Positions 1-11,529 of a stretch of 64,000 nt of DNA are shown here, piece after piece (position 1 is the stretch's first letter; each line of letters begins with the position of its first letter). The notes under the pieces were generated by a model. That model searched no databases and was not told the origin of the DNA. It was given only the letters and a program-made list of their open reading frames with translations. Source of the stretch: Xanthomonas sp. CFBP 8443 (GTDB lineage: Bacteria > Pseudomonadota > Gammaproteobacteria > Xanthomonadales > Xanthomonadaceae); contig NZ_CP102592.1 in assembly GCF_025666195.1 (NCBI RefSeq), forward strand, positions 2,108,001-2,172,000, given 5' to 3'. Position numbers and translations under genes: made by a program.

Positions 1-1
1 G

Positions 2-1099
2 ATGGGCGTGCTGTTCGCGCAGTCCTACTACGACGGCGACGACCCGCGCGAAAAGCAGATCCGCGAGATCGCCGACACCCTGTACAAGCGCGTGGACTGG
101 ACCTGGCTGCAGCAGCGCGAGCCGCTGATCTCGATGGGCTGGTTCCCCGAGAGCGGCTTCATCAGCCACGACTGGATGGGCTACAACGAGGCGATGATGC
201 TGTACATCCTCGCTCTGGGGTCGCCGACCCATGCGGTCAGCCCGGACGCGTGGACGGTGTGGACGCGTACCTACAACAACGACTGGGGCGTGTACTACGG
301 CCAGGAATACCTGTCGTTCGGGCCGATGTTCGCGCACCAGTACAGCCATGTGTGGATCGACTTCCGCGACCTGCAGGACCAGTACATGCGCGAGCGCGGC
401 ATCGACTACTTCCTCAACAGCCGCCGCGCGGTGCTGGCGCAGCGCGAGTACGCGATCGCCAACCCGATGAAGTGGAAGGACTACAGCGAGGACGTGTGGG
501 GCCTGACCGCCAGCGACGGCCCGCAGAACACCGCGCAGGACTACCGCGGCGAGCAGCGCCAGTTCCGCCACTATTCCTCGCGCGGCGCCGGCCTGCGCGA
601 GAACTTCGACGACGGCACGCTGGCGCCGACCGCGGCGGTGGCCTCGATCGTGTTCGCCCCGGAAGTGGTGATCCCGGCCACGGTGGAGATGCACAAGCGC
701 TACGGCGACTACATCTATTCCAGCTACGGCTTCCTGGATTCGTTCAACCCCAGCTTCAACTACGATATTCCGCTGAAGACCGGGCGCGTGGTGCCGGACC
801 GCGGCTGGGTGTCCAGCGACTACATCGGCATCGACCAGGGCCCGATCCTGACCATGATCGCCAACTACCGCAACGAGTTCGTCTGGAACGTGATGAAGAA
901 GAACAAGTACGTGCGCACCGGCCTGGAACGCGCCGGCTTCAGCGGCGGCTGGCTGACCCCGGAAGGCGAGGCGCAGCCGGTGCCGAAGAAGGACGAGCAG
1001 GCCGCCGCCGCGCGCGCGATCGGCATTGCCGAGTCGCGCGCCGCGTCCGCCGAGGCGCAGCAGAATCCCGCGCAGCGCCAACCGCAGAAGCCCGAATGA
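2..1099 (+). CDS. Glucoamylase-like glycoside hydrolase, 5' end outside window
   Basis: The visible 365 residues are the C-terminal part of an (alpha/alpha)6-barrel glycosidase with the putative glucoamylase (PF10091) domain, the family that includes GH144 beta-1,2-glucanases. Aromatic and acidic signatures are visible, such as GWFPESGFISHDWMGYNEAM near residue 46 and GQEYLSFGPMFAHQYSH near residue 100. The Met at base 2 is probably internal, because the frame is open to the window edge. The last 40 residues are a low-complexity Ala/Gln/Pro tail. The stop overlaps the start of the downstream solute-binding protein (ATGA), so it belongs to a sugar-uptake operon and probably trims a glucan for import. 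The exact substrate cannot be read from sequence; a beta-1,2-glucan is a guess. Confidence 0.8.
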   Translation: MGVLFAQSYYDGDDPREKQIREIADTLYKRVDWTWLQQREPLISMGWFPESGFISHDWMGYNEAMMLYILALGSPTHAVSPDAWTVWTRTYNNDWGVYYGQEYLSFGPMFAHQYSHVWIDFRDLQDQYMRERGIDYFLNSRRAVLAQREYAIANPMKWKDYSEDVWGLTASDGPQNTAQDYRGEQRQFRHYSSRGAGLRENFDDGTLAPTAAVASIVFAPEVVIPATVEMHKRYGDYIYSSYGFLDSFNPSFNYDIPLKTGRVVPDRGWVSSDYIGIDQGPILTMIANYRNEFVWNVMKKNKYVRTGLERAGFSGGWLTPEGEAQPVPKKDEQAAAARAIGIAESRAASAEAQQNPAQRQPQKPE

Positions 1100-2409
1100 G
1101 CGCACTGCGGACAACCCGTCGCTGGCTGGCGCTGGGCGCGCTGATGGTGGCCATCTGCGGCTGCGCGCGCGCGCCGCAGGGCGAGGTGGTGCGGTTCTGG
1201 GCGATGGGCCGCGAGGCCGAGGTGGTGGCCGAGCTGATCCCGGAATTCGAGAAGGAGAATCCCGGCATCCGCGTGGACATCCAGAACATCCCGTGGACCG
1301 CCGCGCACGAGAAGCTGCTGACCGCGTTCGCCGCCGACGGGCTGCCGGACGTGTGCCAGCTCGGCAACACCTGGATCCCCGAGTTCGCCGCGCTGGACAC
1401 GCTGCAGCCGCTGCAGCCCTACGTGGACAGCTCCAAGGTGGTCGACCCGAAGGACTACTTCGCCGGCATCTGGGACACCAGCGTCATCGACGGCCAGCTG
1501 TACGGGGTGCCGTGGTACGTGGACACGCGCCTGCTGTTCTACCGCAAGGACATGCTCCGCGACGCCGGCGTGGAGACGCTGCCGCAGACCTGGGCCGAGT
1601 GGGAACAGGCCATGGCCGCGGTGAAGAAGCACGTGGGGCCCAAGCGCTACGCGATCCTGATGCCGATCAACGAATTCGAGCAGCAGTTGTCGCTGGGCCT
1701 GCAGCTGGACGATCCGCTGCTGCGCGATCACAACAACTACGGCAACTTCCGCAGCCCCGGCTTCCGCAAGGCGCTGGGCTTCTACGCCAACATGTTCGAG
1801 CAGGACTGGGCGCCGAAGATGTCCGAGACCCAGATCTCCAACGTGTGGGACGAGTTCTTCAACGGCTTCTACGCCTTCTACATCTCCGGGCCATGGAATA
1901 TCCGCGAGTTCCGCAAGCTGGAACCGGCGGCGCTGAAAGGGCAGTGGGGCACGATGCCGCTGCCGGGTCCGGACGGTCCGGGAGCCGGCATCGCCGGCGG
2001 CACCAGCCTGGTGATCTTCCGCAAGTCGCAGCAGAAGGACGCGGCGTGGAAGCTGATCGAGTTCCTGTCGCGGCCGCAGACCCAGGCGCGCTTCCACGCG
2101 CTGATCGGCGACATGCCGCCGCGGCGCAGCACCTGGGAGTACCCGTCGCTGGCCAACGATCCGCTGGCGCATGCGTTCCGCGACCAGCTGGAGCGGGTCA
2201 AGCCGGCGCCGAAGGTGCTGGAATGGGAGCGCATCGTGCAGGAAATGCGGCTGGTCACCGAGCGCGTGGTGCGCGGCGGCGAAAGCCAGGAGAAAGCGGT
2301 GCAGGACCTGGACAAGCGCGTGGACGAGATCCTGGAGAAGCGGCGCTGGATCTATCAGCAGCAGCATCCGCAGGCAGCGGCGGCGCCGGCCGCAGGAGCG
2401 ACGCCATGA
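1096..2409 (+). CDS. Sugar ABC transporter solute-binding lipoprotein
   Basis: A 437-residue family 1 extracellular solute-binding protein of the MalE/UgpB type. It starts with a basic and hydrophobic leader that ends in a lipobox (ICGC, likely lipidated Cys23), so it should be anchored in the membrane facing the periplasm. The body carries typical type-1 signatures such as LPDVCQLGNTWIPEFAA near residue 82 and GVPWYVDTRLLFYRKD near residue 138. The ATG overlaps the upstream stop by 4 nt, and its own stop overlaps the start of the first permease in the same way, so translation is coupled. The neighbours are two MalF/MalG-type permeases. The ligand is unknown; the flanking glycosidases suggest an oligosaccharide. 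Confidence 0.93.
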   Translation: MSALRTTRRWLALGALMVAICGCARAPQGEVVRFWAMGREAEVVAELIPEFEKENPGIRVDIQNIPWTAAHEKLLTAFAADGLPDVCQLGNTWIPEFAALDTLQPLQPYVDSSKVVDPKDYFAGIWDTSVIDGQLYGVPWYVDTRLLFYRKDMLRDAGVETLPQTWAEWEQAMAAVKKHVGPKRYAILMPINEFEQQLSLGLQLDDPLLRDHNNYGNFRSPGFRKALGFYANMFEQDWAPKMSETQISNVWDEFFNGFYAFYISGPWNIREFRKLEPAALKGQWGTMPLPGPDGPGAGIAGGTSLVIFRKSQQKDAAWKLIEFLSRPQTQARFHALIGDMPPRRSTWEYPSLANDPLAHAFRDQLERVKPAPKVLEWERIVQEMRLVTERVVRGGESQEKAVQDLDKRVDEILEKRRWIYQQQHPQAAAAPAAGATP

Positions 2410-3287
2410 AGCGCGGGTCCCTGGCCGGCTGGCTGTTCGCCGGCCCGGCGCTGATCGTGATCGGCGTGTTCTTCGGACTGCCGGTGCTGTCGGCGCTGGC
2501 GCTGAGCGTCACCGACTTCGACCTGTACGCGCTGGCCGACAGCAACCACCTGCGCTTCGTCGGCTTCGGCAACTACATCGAACTGCTGCAGACGCAGATG
2601 TTCTGGAAGTCGCTGTGGAACACCACCTACTTCGTCATCGTCGGCGTGCCGCTGTCGATCGGCGCCTCGCTGGGCGCGGCGCTGCTGCTCAACGCGCCGG
2701 TGGCGCGGTTCAAGCCGCTGTTCCGCACCGCACTGTTCGCGCCGGTGGTGACCACGCTGGTGGCGGTGGCGGTGATCTGGCGCTACCTGTTCCATACCAG
2801 CTACGGCCTGGTCAACTACGGCCTGAGCCACCTGGGCATCGGCCCGGTCGACTGGCTCGGCGACCCGCATTGGGCGATGCCGACGATCATGCTGTTCGCG
2901 GTGTGGAAGAACTTCGGCTACAACATGGTGATCTTCCTGGCCGGCCTGCAGGGCATCCCGCAGGACCTGTACGAAGCCGCGCGCATCGACGGCGCATCGA
3001 AATGGCGGCAGTTCCTGCACATCACCCTGCCGATGCTGGGGCCGGTGCTGCTGGTGGTCGGGGTGATCACCGTGTCCGGCTACTTCCAGCTGTTCGCCGA
3101 ACCCTACGTGATGACCCGCGGCGACCCGCTGCAGAGCACGGTCAGCGTGCTGTACTTCATGTTCGAGGAAGGCTTCAAGTGGTGGAACCTCGGCCGCGCG
3201 TCGGCGGTGGCGTTCCTGCTGTTCCTGATCATCCTGGGAGTGACCTCCGTGATGCTGCGCTTCGGCCGCAAGAAGGACCTGGTATGA
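2406..3287 (+). CDS. Sugar ABC transporter permease, MalF/UgpA type
   Basis: A 293-residue integral inner-membrane permease with about six transmembrane helices. The cytoplasmic EAA loop that docks the ATPase is visible near residue 194 as DLYEAARIDGASKWRQFLHI. The start is the ATG that overlaps the stop of the solute-binding protein (ATGA); its own stop overlaps the next permease start. It forms a heterodimer with the following gene in CUT1-type importers. No ATPase gene lies in this operon, so the protein probably uses the MalK/UgpC-like ATPase encoded at 14401-15525. Confidence 0.93.
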   Translation: MKRGSLAGWLFAGPALIVIGVFFGLPVLSALALSVTDFDLYALADSNHLRFVGFGNYIELLQTQMFWKSLWNTTYFVIVGVPLSIGASLGAALLLNAPVARFKPLFRTALFAPVVTTLVAVAVIWRYLFHTSYGLVNYGLSHLGIGPVDWLGDPHWAMPTIMLFAVWKNFGYNMVIFLAGLQGIPQDLYEAARIDGASKWRQFLHITLPMLGPVLLVVGVITVSGYFQLFAEPYVMTRGDPLQSTVSVLYFMFEEGFKWWNLGRASAVAFLLFLIILGVTSVMLRFGRKKDLV

Positions 3288-4120
3288 GCCGCGAGATCGG
3301 CGCTTCGCGCTGGAACACGCTGCTGGTCAACGGCGGGCTGCTGGTGTTGGCGCTGGTCAGCCTGGCGCCGCTGCTGTGGATGGTGTCGGTGTCGTTCATG
3401 CCGGCCGGGCAGGCCAGCCGCTTCCCGCCGCCGATGCTGCCGACCGGCCCGACCCTGGCCAACTACGGCGAGCTGTTCTCGCGCACCGGCATGGCCCGCA
3501 ACTTCGCCAACAGCCTGCTGGTGTCGTGCGCGATCACCTTCGGCTCGCTGCTGATCAACACCATGGCCGGCTACGCCTTCGCCAAGCTTCGCTTCGTCGG
3601 CAAGGAGCGGATCTTCCAGATCCTGCTGGCGGCGCTGGTGATCCCGGCGCAGGTGGCGATGCTGCCGCTGTTCCTGCTGATGAAGCAGCTGCACCTGGTC
3701 AACAACTTCGGCGGGGTGGTGGTGCCGGCGCTGGCGACGGTGTTCGGCATCTTCCTGGTGCGGCAGTACGCGCGCTCGATCCCGGACGAACTGCTGGAGG
3801 CGGCGCGCATCGACGGCGCCGGCGAACTGCGCATCTTCTTCCAGATCGTGTTGCCGATGCTCAAGCCGGTGCTGGTGACGCTGACCATCTTCACCTTCAT
3901 GGCCGCGTGGAACGACTTCATGTGGCCGTTGATCGTGCTGACCGACCAGGAGCACTACACCTTGCCGGTGGCGCTGGCGGCGCTGTCGCGCGAGCACATC
4001 ATGGACGTGGAAATGATGATGGCCGGCGCGGTGGTGACGGTGATCCCGGTGCTGGCGCTGTTCCTGGCGCTGCAGCGCTACTACATCCAGGGCTTGCTGC
4101 TGGGTAGCGTGAAGGGGTGA
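3284..4120 (+). CDS. Sugar ABC transporter permease, MalG/UgpE type
   Basis: A 278-residue second permease of a CUT1-type importer with about six membrane helices. The EAA motif ELLEAARIDGAGELRIFFQI lies near residue 167. It is coupled to the upstream permease by a 4 nt overlap. It is the last gene of the importer operon; a repeat-rich gap of roughly 490 nt follows before the next gene on the same strand. Confidence 0.93.
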   Translation: MSREIGASRWNTLLVNGGLLVLALVSLAPLLWMVSVSFMPAGQASRFPPPMLPTGPTLANYGELFSRTGMARNFANSLLVSCAITFGSLLINTMAGYAFAKLRFVGKERIFQILLAALVIPAQVAMLPLFLLMKQLHLVNNFGGVVVPALATVFGIFLVRQYARSIPDELLEAARIDGAGELRIFFQIVLPMLKPVLVTLTIFTFMAAWNDFMWPLIVLTDQEHYTLPVALAALSREHIMDVEMMMAGAVVTVIPVLALFLALQRYYIQGLLLGSVKG

Positions 4121-4134
4121 GGCGCAACGCTTGC

Positions 4135-4441
4135 GCGCCACTGGCGCGCGTTGCGCCGAACGCCCGGCCACGGATGGCCGGGCCGGTTTGTCCGGAGCCG
4201 ATCGGTTGCGCCAGGGATGGCATGGGAAAGATGCGAGTGCGGCGACGCGCTTGCGAGCCACTGGCTCGCGCGTCCGCGAACGCCTGGCCAGGGATGGCCA
4301 GGCCGGACGTTCTGGTGCACGAGTGTTGCGCCATGGATGGCAGCAGTTTTGCCGATCATGGAGCGCCACTGGCGCGCGTTGCGCCGAACGCCCGGCCACG
4401 GATGGCCGGGCCGGTTTGTCCGGAGCCGATCGGTTGCGCCA
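4135..4441. repeat. Three-copy direct repeat, two copies identical over 79 bp
   Basis: Copies at 4135-4213 and 4363-4441 are identical over 79 bp, 228 nt apart. A diverged third copy in the same orientation lies at about 4255-4333. Each copy contains short palindromes (GCCACTGGC; a CCCGGCCA..TGGCCGGG type stem). In the middle copy the stem bases change together (CTGGCCA..TGGCCAG), which suggests that the hairpins are maintained. No transposase is nearby. Confidence 0.85.
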
Positions 4442-4521
4442 TGGACGGCATCGGAACCGGGCGAGTGTGGGAACGCGCCTGCATCGCTTCGCGCTGAACT
4501 GCAGGCCATGATGGACGTACG

Positions 4522-4583
4522 TGCAGGAGGGGCGTCGGCCCCGACGCCTTGCTGGTAGAGCCAGGGCCGACGCCCCTCCTGCA
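4522..4583. repeat. REP-like inverted repeat pair
   Basis: Inverted arms TGCAGGAGGGGCGTCGG and CCGACGCCCCTCCTGCA enclose about 28 nt. The layout matches the GGAGC..CTTCAG-type REP pairs elsewhere in the window, but the stem sequence is different (GGCGTCGGCCCCGACGCC). It lies just upstream of the discoidin/glycosidase start. Confidence 0.8.
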
Positions 4584-4611
4584 AAAACCAACGACGAGCA
4601 GGACGAGGTCT

Positions 4612-7600
4612 ATGACGGACGGTGCGGCGATGACGAGTGGACGGTGGCTGGTGGCGGTGCTGGGACTGGCGGCGGCGCAGGCCTTCGCCGCGGCGCCGAC
4701 CGCGCCGCTGGCGCTGGACGGCTTCAACAACCTGGACAACTGGCAGATCGTCGTCTCCAACCAGGTCACCGCCTCGACCCGGCTGGTGCAGGCCGCCAGC
4801 GGCGGCCGCGCCAAGGCGATCTGCCTGGACTACGACTTCAACGGCGTCTCCGGCTACGCCGGCATCCGCCGCGCGCTGCCGGTCGAGTACCCGGACAACT
4901 ACCAGCTCTCGTTCCAGCTGCGCGGCGATTCGCCGAGCAACGACCTGCAGTTCAAGCTGGTCGACGCCAGCGGCGACAACGTGTGGTGGGTCAACCGGCC
5001 GCGCTACGACTTTCCCAAGCAATGGACCACGCTCGCCTTCAAGAAGCGGCAGATCGACAAGGCCTGGGGGCCGAGCCCGGACAAGGAACTCAAGCGCAGC
5101 GCGCAGATCGAGTTCACCATCTACAACCAGGTCGGCGGCAAGGGCACGGTGTGCTTCGACCAGCTGGCGCTGACCCCGCTGCCGCCGCAGGACACCTCGC
5201 CGCTGGCGGTGAAGGTCAGCGCCGACACCGCGCCGGCGCTGGAGCAGCGCATCGCCGACGGCAAGGCGGACACGGTGTGGTACAGCGGCAACGCCAAGAC
5301 CCAGACGGTGATGCTGGACCTGGGCAAGGTGCGCGAGTTCGGCGGCGCCAAGCTGCAGTGGGCGCCGGGCGTGTACGCCTCGCGCTACCGGCTGCAGGGC
5401 TCGGCCGACGGCCGCAGCTGGCGCGAACTGCGCAACGTCACTGCCGGCAACGGCGGCACCGACTGGCTGCCGATGCCCGAGACCGAGGCGCGCTACGTGC
5501 GCATCGACCTGGAGGACGGCCCCAGCTTCCGCTACGGCATCGCCGACATCGCGCTGCAGCCGCTGGCCTTCGCCGCCACCCCGAACGACTTCGTCAAGTC
5601 GGTGGCGGCCGATTCCACCCGCGGCTGGTTCCCGCGCGGCTTCAGCGGCGAGCAGCCATACTGGACCATCGTCGGCCTGGACGGCGGCCGCGAGCAGGGC
5701 CTGGTCGGCGAGGACGGCGCGATCGAAGTGGGCAAGGGCGGCTTCAGCATCGAGCCGTTCCTGCTGCTGGACGGCAAGCGCCTGAGCTGGGCCGACGTGA
5801 AGACCGCACAGAGCCTGCAGGACGACTACCTGCCGATCCCGAGCGTGGACTGGAGCCACGACAACGCCGGCCTGCGCATCACCGCCTTCGTCCAGGGCAC
5901 CCCGGAGCAGGCGCAGCTGGTGGCGCGCTACCGGCTCAGCAACCCGAGCAAGCAGCCGCACGACTACACCCTGGCGCTGGCGGTGCGGCCGTTCCAGGTG
6001 AACCCGCCCAGCCAGTTCCTCAACACCGTCGGCGGGGTCAGCCCGATCCATCTGCTGGCGTTCGACGGCGGCCAGGTGCAGGTCAACGGCGAGCCGCGGG
6101 TGTTCGCGGTACAGAAGCCCGATGCGGCCTATGCCACGGCGTTCGACGCCGGCATCGACGTGGAGCGCTTGTCTGCCGATGGCGCCGCGCTGCCGCAGCA
6201 GGCGTCCGACGCCGACGGCCTGGCCTCGGGCGCGCTGCTGTACCGCGGGCGCCTGGCCCCGGGTGAAGTGCGCGAGGTGGCGTTGCTGATCCCACAGACC
6301 GGCGCGCAGGCGTTGCCGGCCGGTTTCGACCCGGCCAAGGCGCAGCAGCAGGTCGCCGCGCAATGGCGCGAGAAGCTGGACCGGGTGCAACTGCACGTGC
6401 CGGCCGAGGGCAAGGCGCTGGCCGACACGCTGCGCACCGCGCTGGCGCACATGCTGATCTCGCGGATCGGGCCGCGCCTGCAGCCGGGCACGCGCTCGTA
6501 TTCGCGCAGCTGGATCCGCGACGGCGCGATGATTTCCGAAGGCCTGCTGCGCCTGGGCCGCGCCGACGTGGCGCGCGAATACCTGGAGTGGTACGCGCCG
6601 TACCAGTTCGCCAACGGCATGGTGCCGTGCTGCGTGGACGACCGCGGCAGCGACCCGGTGCCGGAGAACGACAGCCACGGCGAACTGATCTTCGGCGTCG
6701 CCGACTACTACCGCTACAGCGGCGACCGCGCATTCCTGGAGAAGATGTGGCCGCACGTGCTGGCCGCGTACGAGTACATGGAGCAGTTGCGGCTGAGCGA
6801 GCGCACCGAGGAGAACCGCTCGCGCAACCCGGCGTTCTACGGAATGATGCCGGTGTCGATCAGCCACGAAGGCTATTCGGCCAAGCCGATGCATTCGTAC
6901 TGGGACAACTTCTGGGCATTGCGCGGCTACAAGGACGCGGTGGAGATCGCCGCCGAACTGGGCCGGATCGACGATGCGGCACGCTTCGCTGCCGCGCGCG
7001 ACGAATTCCGCCAAGACCTGTACGCCTCGCTGGAGAGCGCCACGCAGCAGCACCACATCGATTTCCTGCCGGGTTCGGCCGAGCTGGGCGATTTCGATCC
7101 CACCTCCACGACCATCGCGCTGGCGCCGGGCGGCGAGCAGGGACGGTTGCCGCCGCAACTGCTGGGCAACACCTTCGAGCGCTACTGGGGCGAGTTCGCC
7201 AGCCGCCGCGACGGCAAGCGCGAATGGAAGGACTACACGCCGTACGAATGGCGCAACGTCGCCGCGTTCGTGCGCCTGGGCTGGCGCGAGCGCGCCTGGG
7301 ACGCGACCCAGTTCTTCTTCAAGGACCGCGCGCCGCAACCCTGGAACCAGTGGGCCGAAGTGGTCTCGCGCACGCCGCGCAAGCCGTTCTTCGTCGGCGA
7401 TCTGCCGCATGCCTGGGTCGGCTCGGACTTCGTGCGCTCGGTGCTGGACATGTTCGCCTACGCGCGCGACGTCGACGACAGCCTGGTGCTGGCGGCCGGC
7501 GTGCCGGCGGCGTGGTTCGACGGCAAGGGCATCGCCATCCAGGACCTGCGCACCCCGCAAGGCGAACTGAGCTACCAGTTGCGCCGGCAGAAGAATCGCC

Positions 7601-7773
7601 TGACCTTGGGCATCTCCGGCGGCCTGCGCGTGCCCAGCGGCGGCCTGGTGCTGCCGTGGCCGTACCCGGGCGAGCCCGGCCGCACCCAGATCAACGGCGA
7701 AGCGGCGCAGTGGGAAAACGGCGAACTGCGGATCCGTTCGTTGCCGGCGGATGTGCAGATTGAGGTGAGGTGA
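4612..7773 (+). CDS. Secreted discoidin-domain (alpha/alpha)6 glycosidase
   Basis: A 1053-residue exported protein. The ATG at 4612 is preceded by AGGACGAGG; a second ATG at 4630 would also leave an intact signal peptide (hydrophobic run ending in AQAFAAA near residue 27). The N-terminal part has jelly-roll, carbohydrate-binding character. An F5/8 type C (discoidin) module at about 200-310 includes LQGSADGRSWRELRN and ARYVRIDLEDG. The C-terminal half (about 600-970) is a six-hairpin glycosidase-like barrel with SRSWIRDGAMISEGLLRLGR and VPENDSHGELIFGVADYY; acids in these motifs could be catalytic. It probably degrades an extracellular or periplasmic glucan for the ABC importer encoded just upstream. 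The substrate cannot be assigned. Confidence 0.85.
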   Translation: MTDGAAMTSGRWLVAVLGLAAAQAFAAAPTAPLALDGFNNLDNWQIVVSNQVTASTRLVQAASGGRAKAICLDYDFNGVSGYAGIRRALPVEYPDNYQLSFQLRGDSPSNDLQFKLVDASGDNVWWVNRPRYDFPKQWTTLAFKKRQIDKAWGPSPDKELKRSAQIEFTIYNQVGGKGTVCFDQLALTPLPPQDTSPLAVKVSADTAPALEQRIADGKADTVWYSGNAKTQTVMLDLGKVREFGGAKLQWAPGVYASRYRLQGSADGRSWRELRNVTAGNGGTDWLPMPETEARYVRIDLEDGPSFRYGIADIALQPLAFAATPNDFVKSVAADSTRGWFPRGFSGEQPYWTIVGLDGGREQGLVGEDGAIEVGKGGFSIEPFLLLDGKRLSWADVKTAQSLQDDYLPIPSVDWSHDNAGLRITAFVQGTPEQAQLVARYRLSNPSKQPHDYTLALAVRPFQVNPPSQFLNTVGGVSPIHLLAFDGGQVQVNGEPRVFAVQKPDAAYATAFDAGIDVERLSADGAALPQQASDADGLASGALLYRGRLAPGEVREVALLIPQTGAQALPAGFDPAKAQQQVAAQWREKLDRVQLHVPAEGKALADTLRTALAHMLISRIGPRLQPGTRSYSRSWIRDGAMISEGLLRLGRADVAREYLEWYAPYQFANGMVPCCVDDRGSDPVPENDSHGELIFGVADYYRYSGDRAFLEKMWPHVLAAYEYMEQLRLSERTEENRSRNPAFYGMMPVSISHEGYSAKPMHSYWDNFWALRGYKDAVEIAAELGRIDDAARFAAARDEFRQDLYASLESATQQHHIDFLPGSAELGDFDPTSTTIALAPGGEQGRLPPQLLGNTFERYWGEFASRRDGKREWKDYTPYEWRNVAAFVRLGWRERAWDATQFFFKDRAPQPWNQWAEVVSRTPRKPFFVGDLPHAWVGSDFVRSVLDMFAYARDVDDSLVLAAGVPAAWFDGKGIAIQDLRTPQGELSYQLRRQKNRLTLGISGGLRVPSGGLVLPWPYPGEPGRTQINGEAAQWENGELRIRSLPADVQIEVR

Positions 7774-7775
7774 GG

Positions 7776-8006
7776 CGTCGGGACTCGGGACTCGGGACTG
7801 GGGACTCGGTGGAGCCGGGACCAGGGACCGGGGACCGGGGACCCGGAACGGCAGATGCGACAGCAACAGCCGGGACCAGGAACCGGGGACCCGGAACGGC
7901 AAACGCGACAGCAACAGCCAAACAAAAAGCGCCGGCATGCCGGCGCTTTTCTTTTGCTTTTGATTTTCCGGGTCCCCGGTCCCCGGTCCCCGGTCCCCGG
8001 TCCCGG
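7776..8006. repeat. GGGACTC/GGGACCG heptamer arrays in inverted orientation around a terminator
   Basis: Left arms (about 7776-7850 and 7877-7905) are runs of GGGACTC and GGGACCG units. The right arm (about 7966-8005) is the complementary run of CCCCGGT units. The arms can pair into a long GC-rich stem that encloses the terminator at 7925-7950. A separate direct repeat containing GCGACAGCAACAGCC is seen at about 7853 and 7901. The region lies between convergent genes. Confidence 0.85.
7925..7950. terminator. Bidirectional Rho-independent terminator
   Basis: A perfect palindrome (AAAGCGCCGGC / GCCGGCGCTTT) with A-rich and T-rich flanks lies between the convergent discoidin/glycosidase gene and eda. 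It fits termination from both sides. Confidence 0.85.
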
Positions 8007-8008
8007 CC

Positions 8009-8668
8009 TCACCCAGCCCTGACAGACCGCACGATCCCGGCCGCCTTCGCCGCGCTCTCCCGCACCTTGTCCCACTCGCCGTTGGCCAGCCAGTCCTTGG
8101 GCACCATCCACGAGCCGCCGATGCAGACCACGTTCGGTTGCGCCAGGTACTCGGCGGCGGTGCTTTCGCCGATGCCGCCGGTGGGGCACAGCTTCAGGTC
8201 GGCCAGCGGGCCGGCCAGGCCCTTGAGCATCGCCAGGCCGCCGACCGCCGAGGCCGGGAACAGCTTGCACACGCGGAAGCCGCGCGCCATCAGCGCCAGC
8301 AGTTCGGTCGGGGTGGCCGCGCCCGGCACCACCGGCAGCGGCGCCCGCGCCAGCGCGTCGGCCAGCGCCGGCGGCGTGCCCGGGGTGACGATGAAATCGG
8401 CGCCGGCGTCGATCGCCTGCTGCAACTGGGTCTCGCTGAGCACGGTGCCGGCACCGATCTTGATGTCCGGCAGCTCGCGCTTGAGCATCGCCAGCGCGTC
8501 CATCGCCACCGGCGTGCGCAGGGTCAGCTCGATCGCGGGCAGGCCGCCTTCGAGCAGGGCGGCGGACACGCGGCGCGCCTCGTCCAGGGTGTGGACGGTG
8601 ACAACCGGCAGGATGCCGGCGTCGCGCAGCAGCGCTTCGGCTGTGTTCTGGTATTCGGCAATCGTCAT
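8009..8668 (-). CDS. eda: KDPG aldolase (2-dehydro-3-deoxyphosphogluconate aldolase)
   Basis: A 219-residue class I aldolase that cleaves KDPG to pyruvate and glyceraldehyde 3-phosphate, the last step of the Entner-Doudoroff pathway. The beta-strand motifs are visible: IGAGTVL near residue 68, ADFIVTPG near 88, and the Schiff-base lysine in FRVCKLFPA near residue 130. Length matches the family. It is the last gene of the zwf-glk-pgl-edd-eda operon, 97 nt after edd. Confidence 0.96.
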   Translation of the reverse strand: MTIAEYQNTAEALLRDAGILPVVTVHTLDEARRVSAALLEGGLPAIELTLRTPVAMDALAMLKRELPDIKIGAGTVLSETQLQQAIDAGADFIVTPGTPPALADALARAPLPVVPGAATPTELLALMARGFRVCKLFPASAVGGLAMLKGLAGPLADLKLCPTGGIGESTAAEYLAQPNVVCIGGSWMVPKDWLANGEWDKVRESAAKAAGIVRSVRAG

Positions 8669-8765
8669 GACAGTCTCGTGTTGGCGATGATGGCAGGGGT
8701 TCGTTGGCCGCATGCGGCCGGCGCAGGGGAGGGCAGGCGCGCGCGGCGCCTGCCGGGCCGCGGGC

Positions 8766-10682
<1,917 letters not shown>

Positions 10683-10708
10683 TGGCTGAAGTGGCTATGA
10701 AGTGTGGG

Positions 10709-10806
10709 GATGTCGGGACTCGGGACGGGGGACTCGGGACTCGAAAGAGCGGGAATGCGGCAGCCCTGGGCTGTTACGAGTCCCGAGTCCCGAGTCCCCG
10801 GTCCCG
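10709..10806. repeat. Inverted GGGACTC arrays between pgl and edd
   Basis: The left arm has GGGACTC-type units (about 10723-10742) and the right arm has the complementary GAGTCCC units (about 10779-10805). About 35 nt of unique sequence separates them. On the transcript they could form a strong hairpin inside the operon, between pgl and edd. Confidence 0.85.
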
Positions 10807-10809
10807 GCT

Positions 10810-11525
<716 letters not shown>

Positions 11526-11529
<4 letters not shown>

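Larger units (their letters stand above)
4121..4611. other. Repeat-rich intergenic region
   Basis: This gap of about 490 nt between the permease and the discoidin/glycosidase gene contains no convincing gene. It holds two identical 79 bp direct repeats with a diverged copy between them (4135-4441) and a REP-like inverted repeat (4522-4583). Short open frames here are read through the repeats and look spurious. A promoter for the downstream gene could lie in the last 100 nt, but none is clear. Confidence 0.7.

Noticed and set aside
2..3. Reading the first glycosidase as complete, starting at base 2
   Set aside because: The ATG is at the edge and the domain lacks its N-terminal half, so the gene continues outside the window.
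865..2367. Long minus-strand frame opposite the solute-binding protein gene
   Set aside because: A high-GC antisense shadow; the plus-strand gene has clear family motifs.
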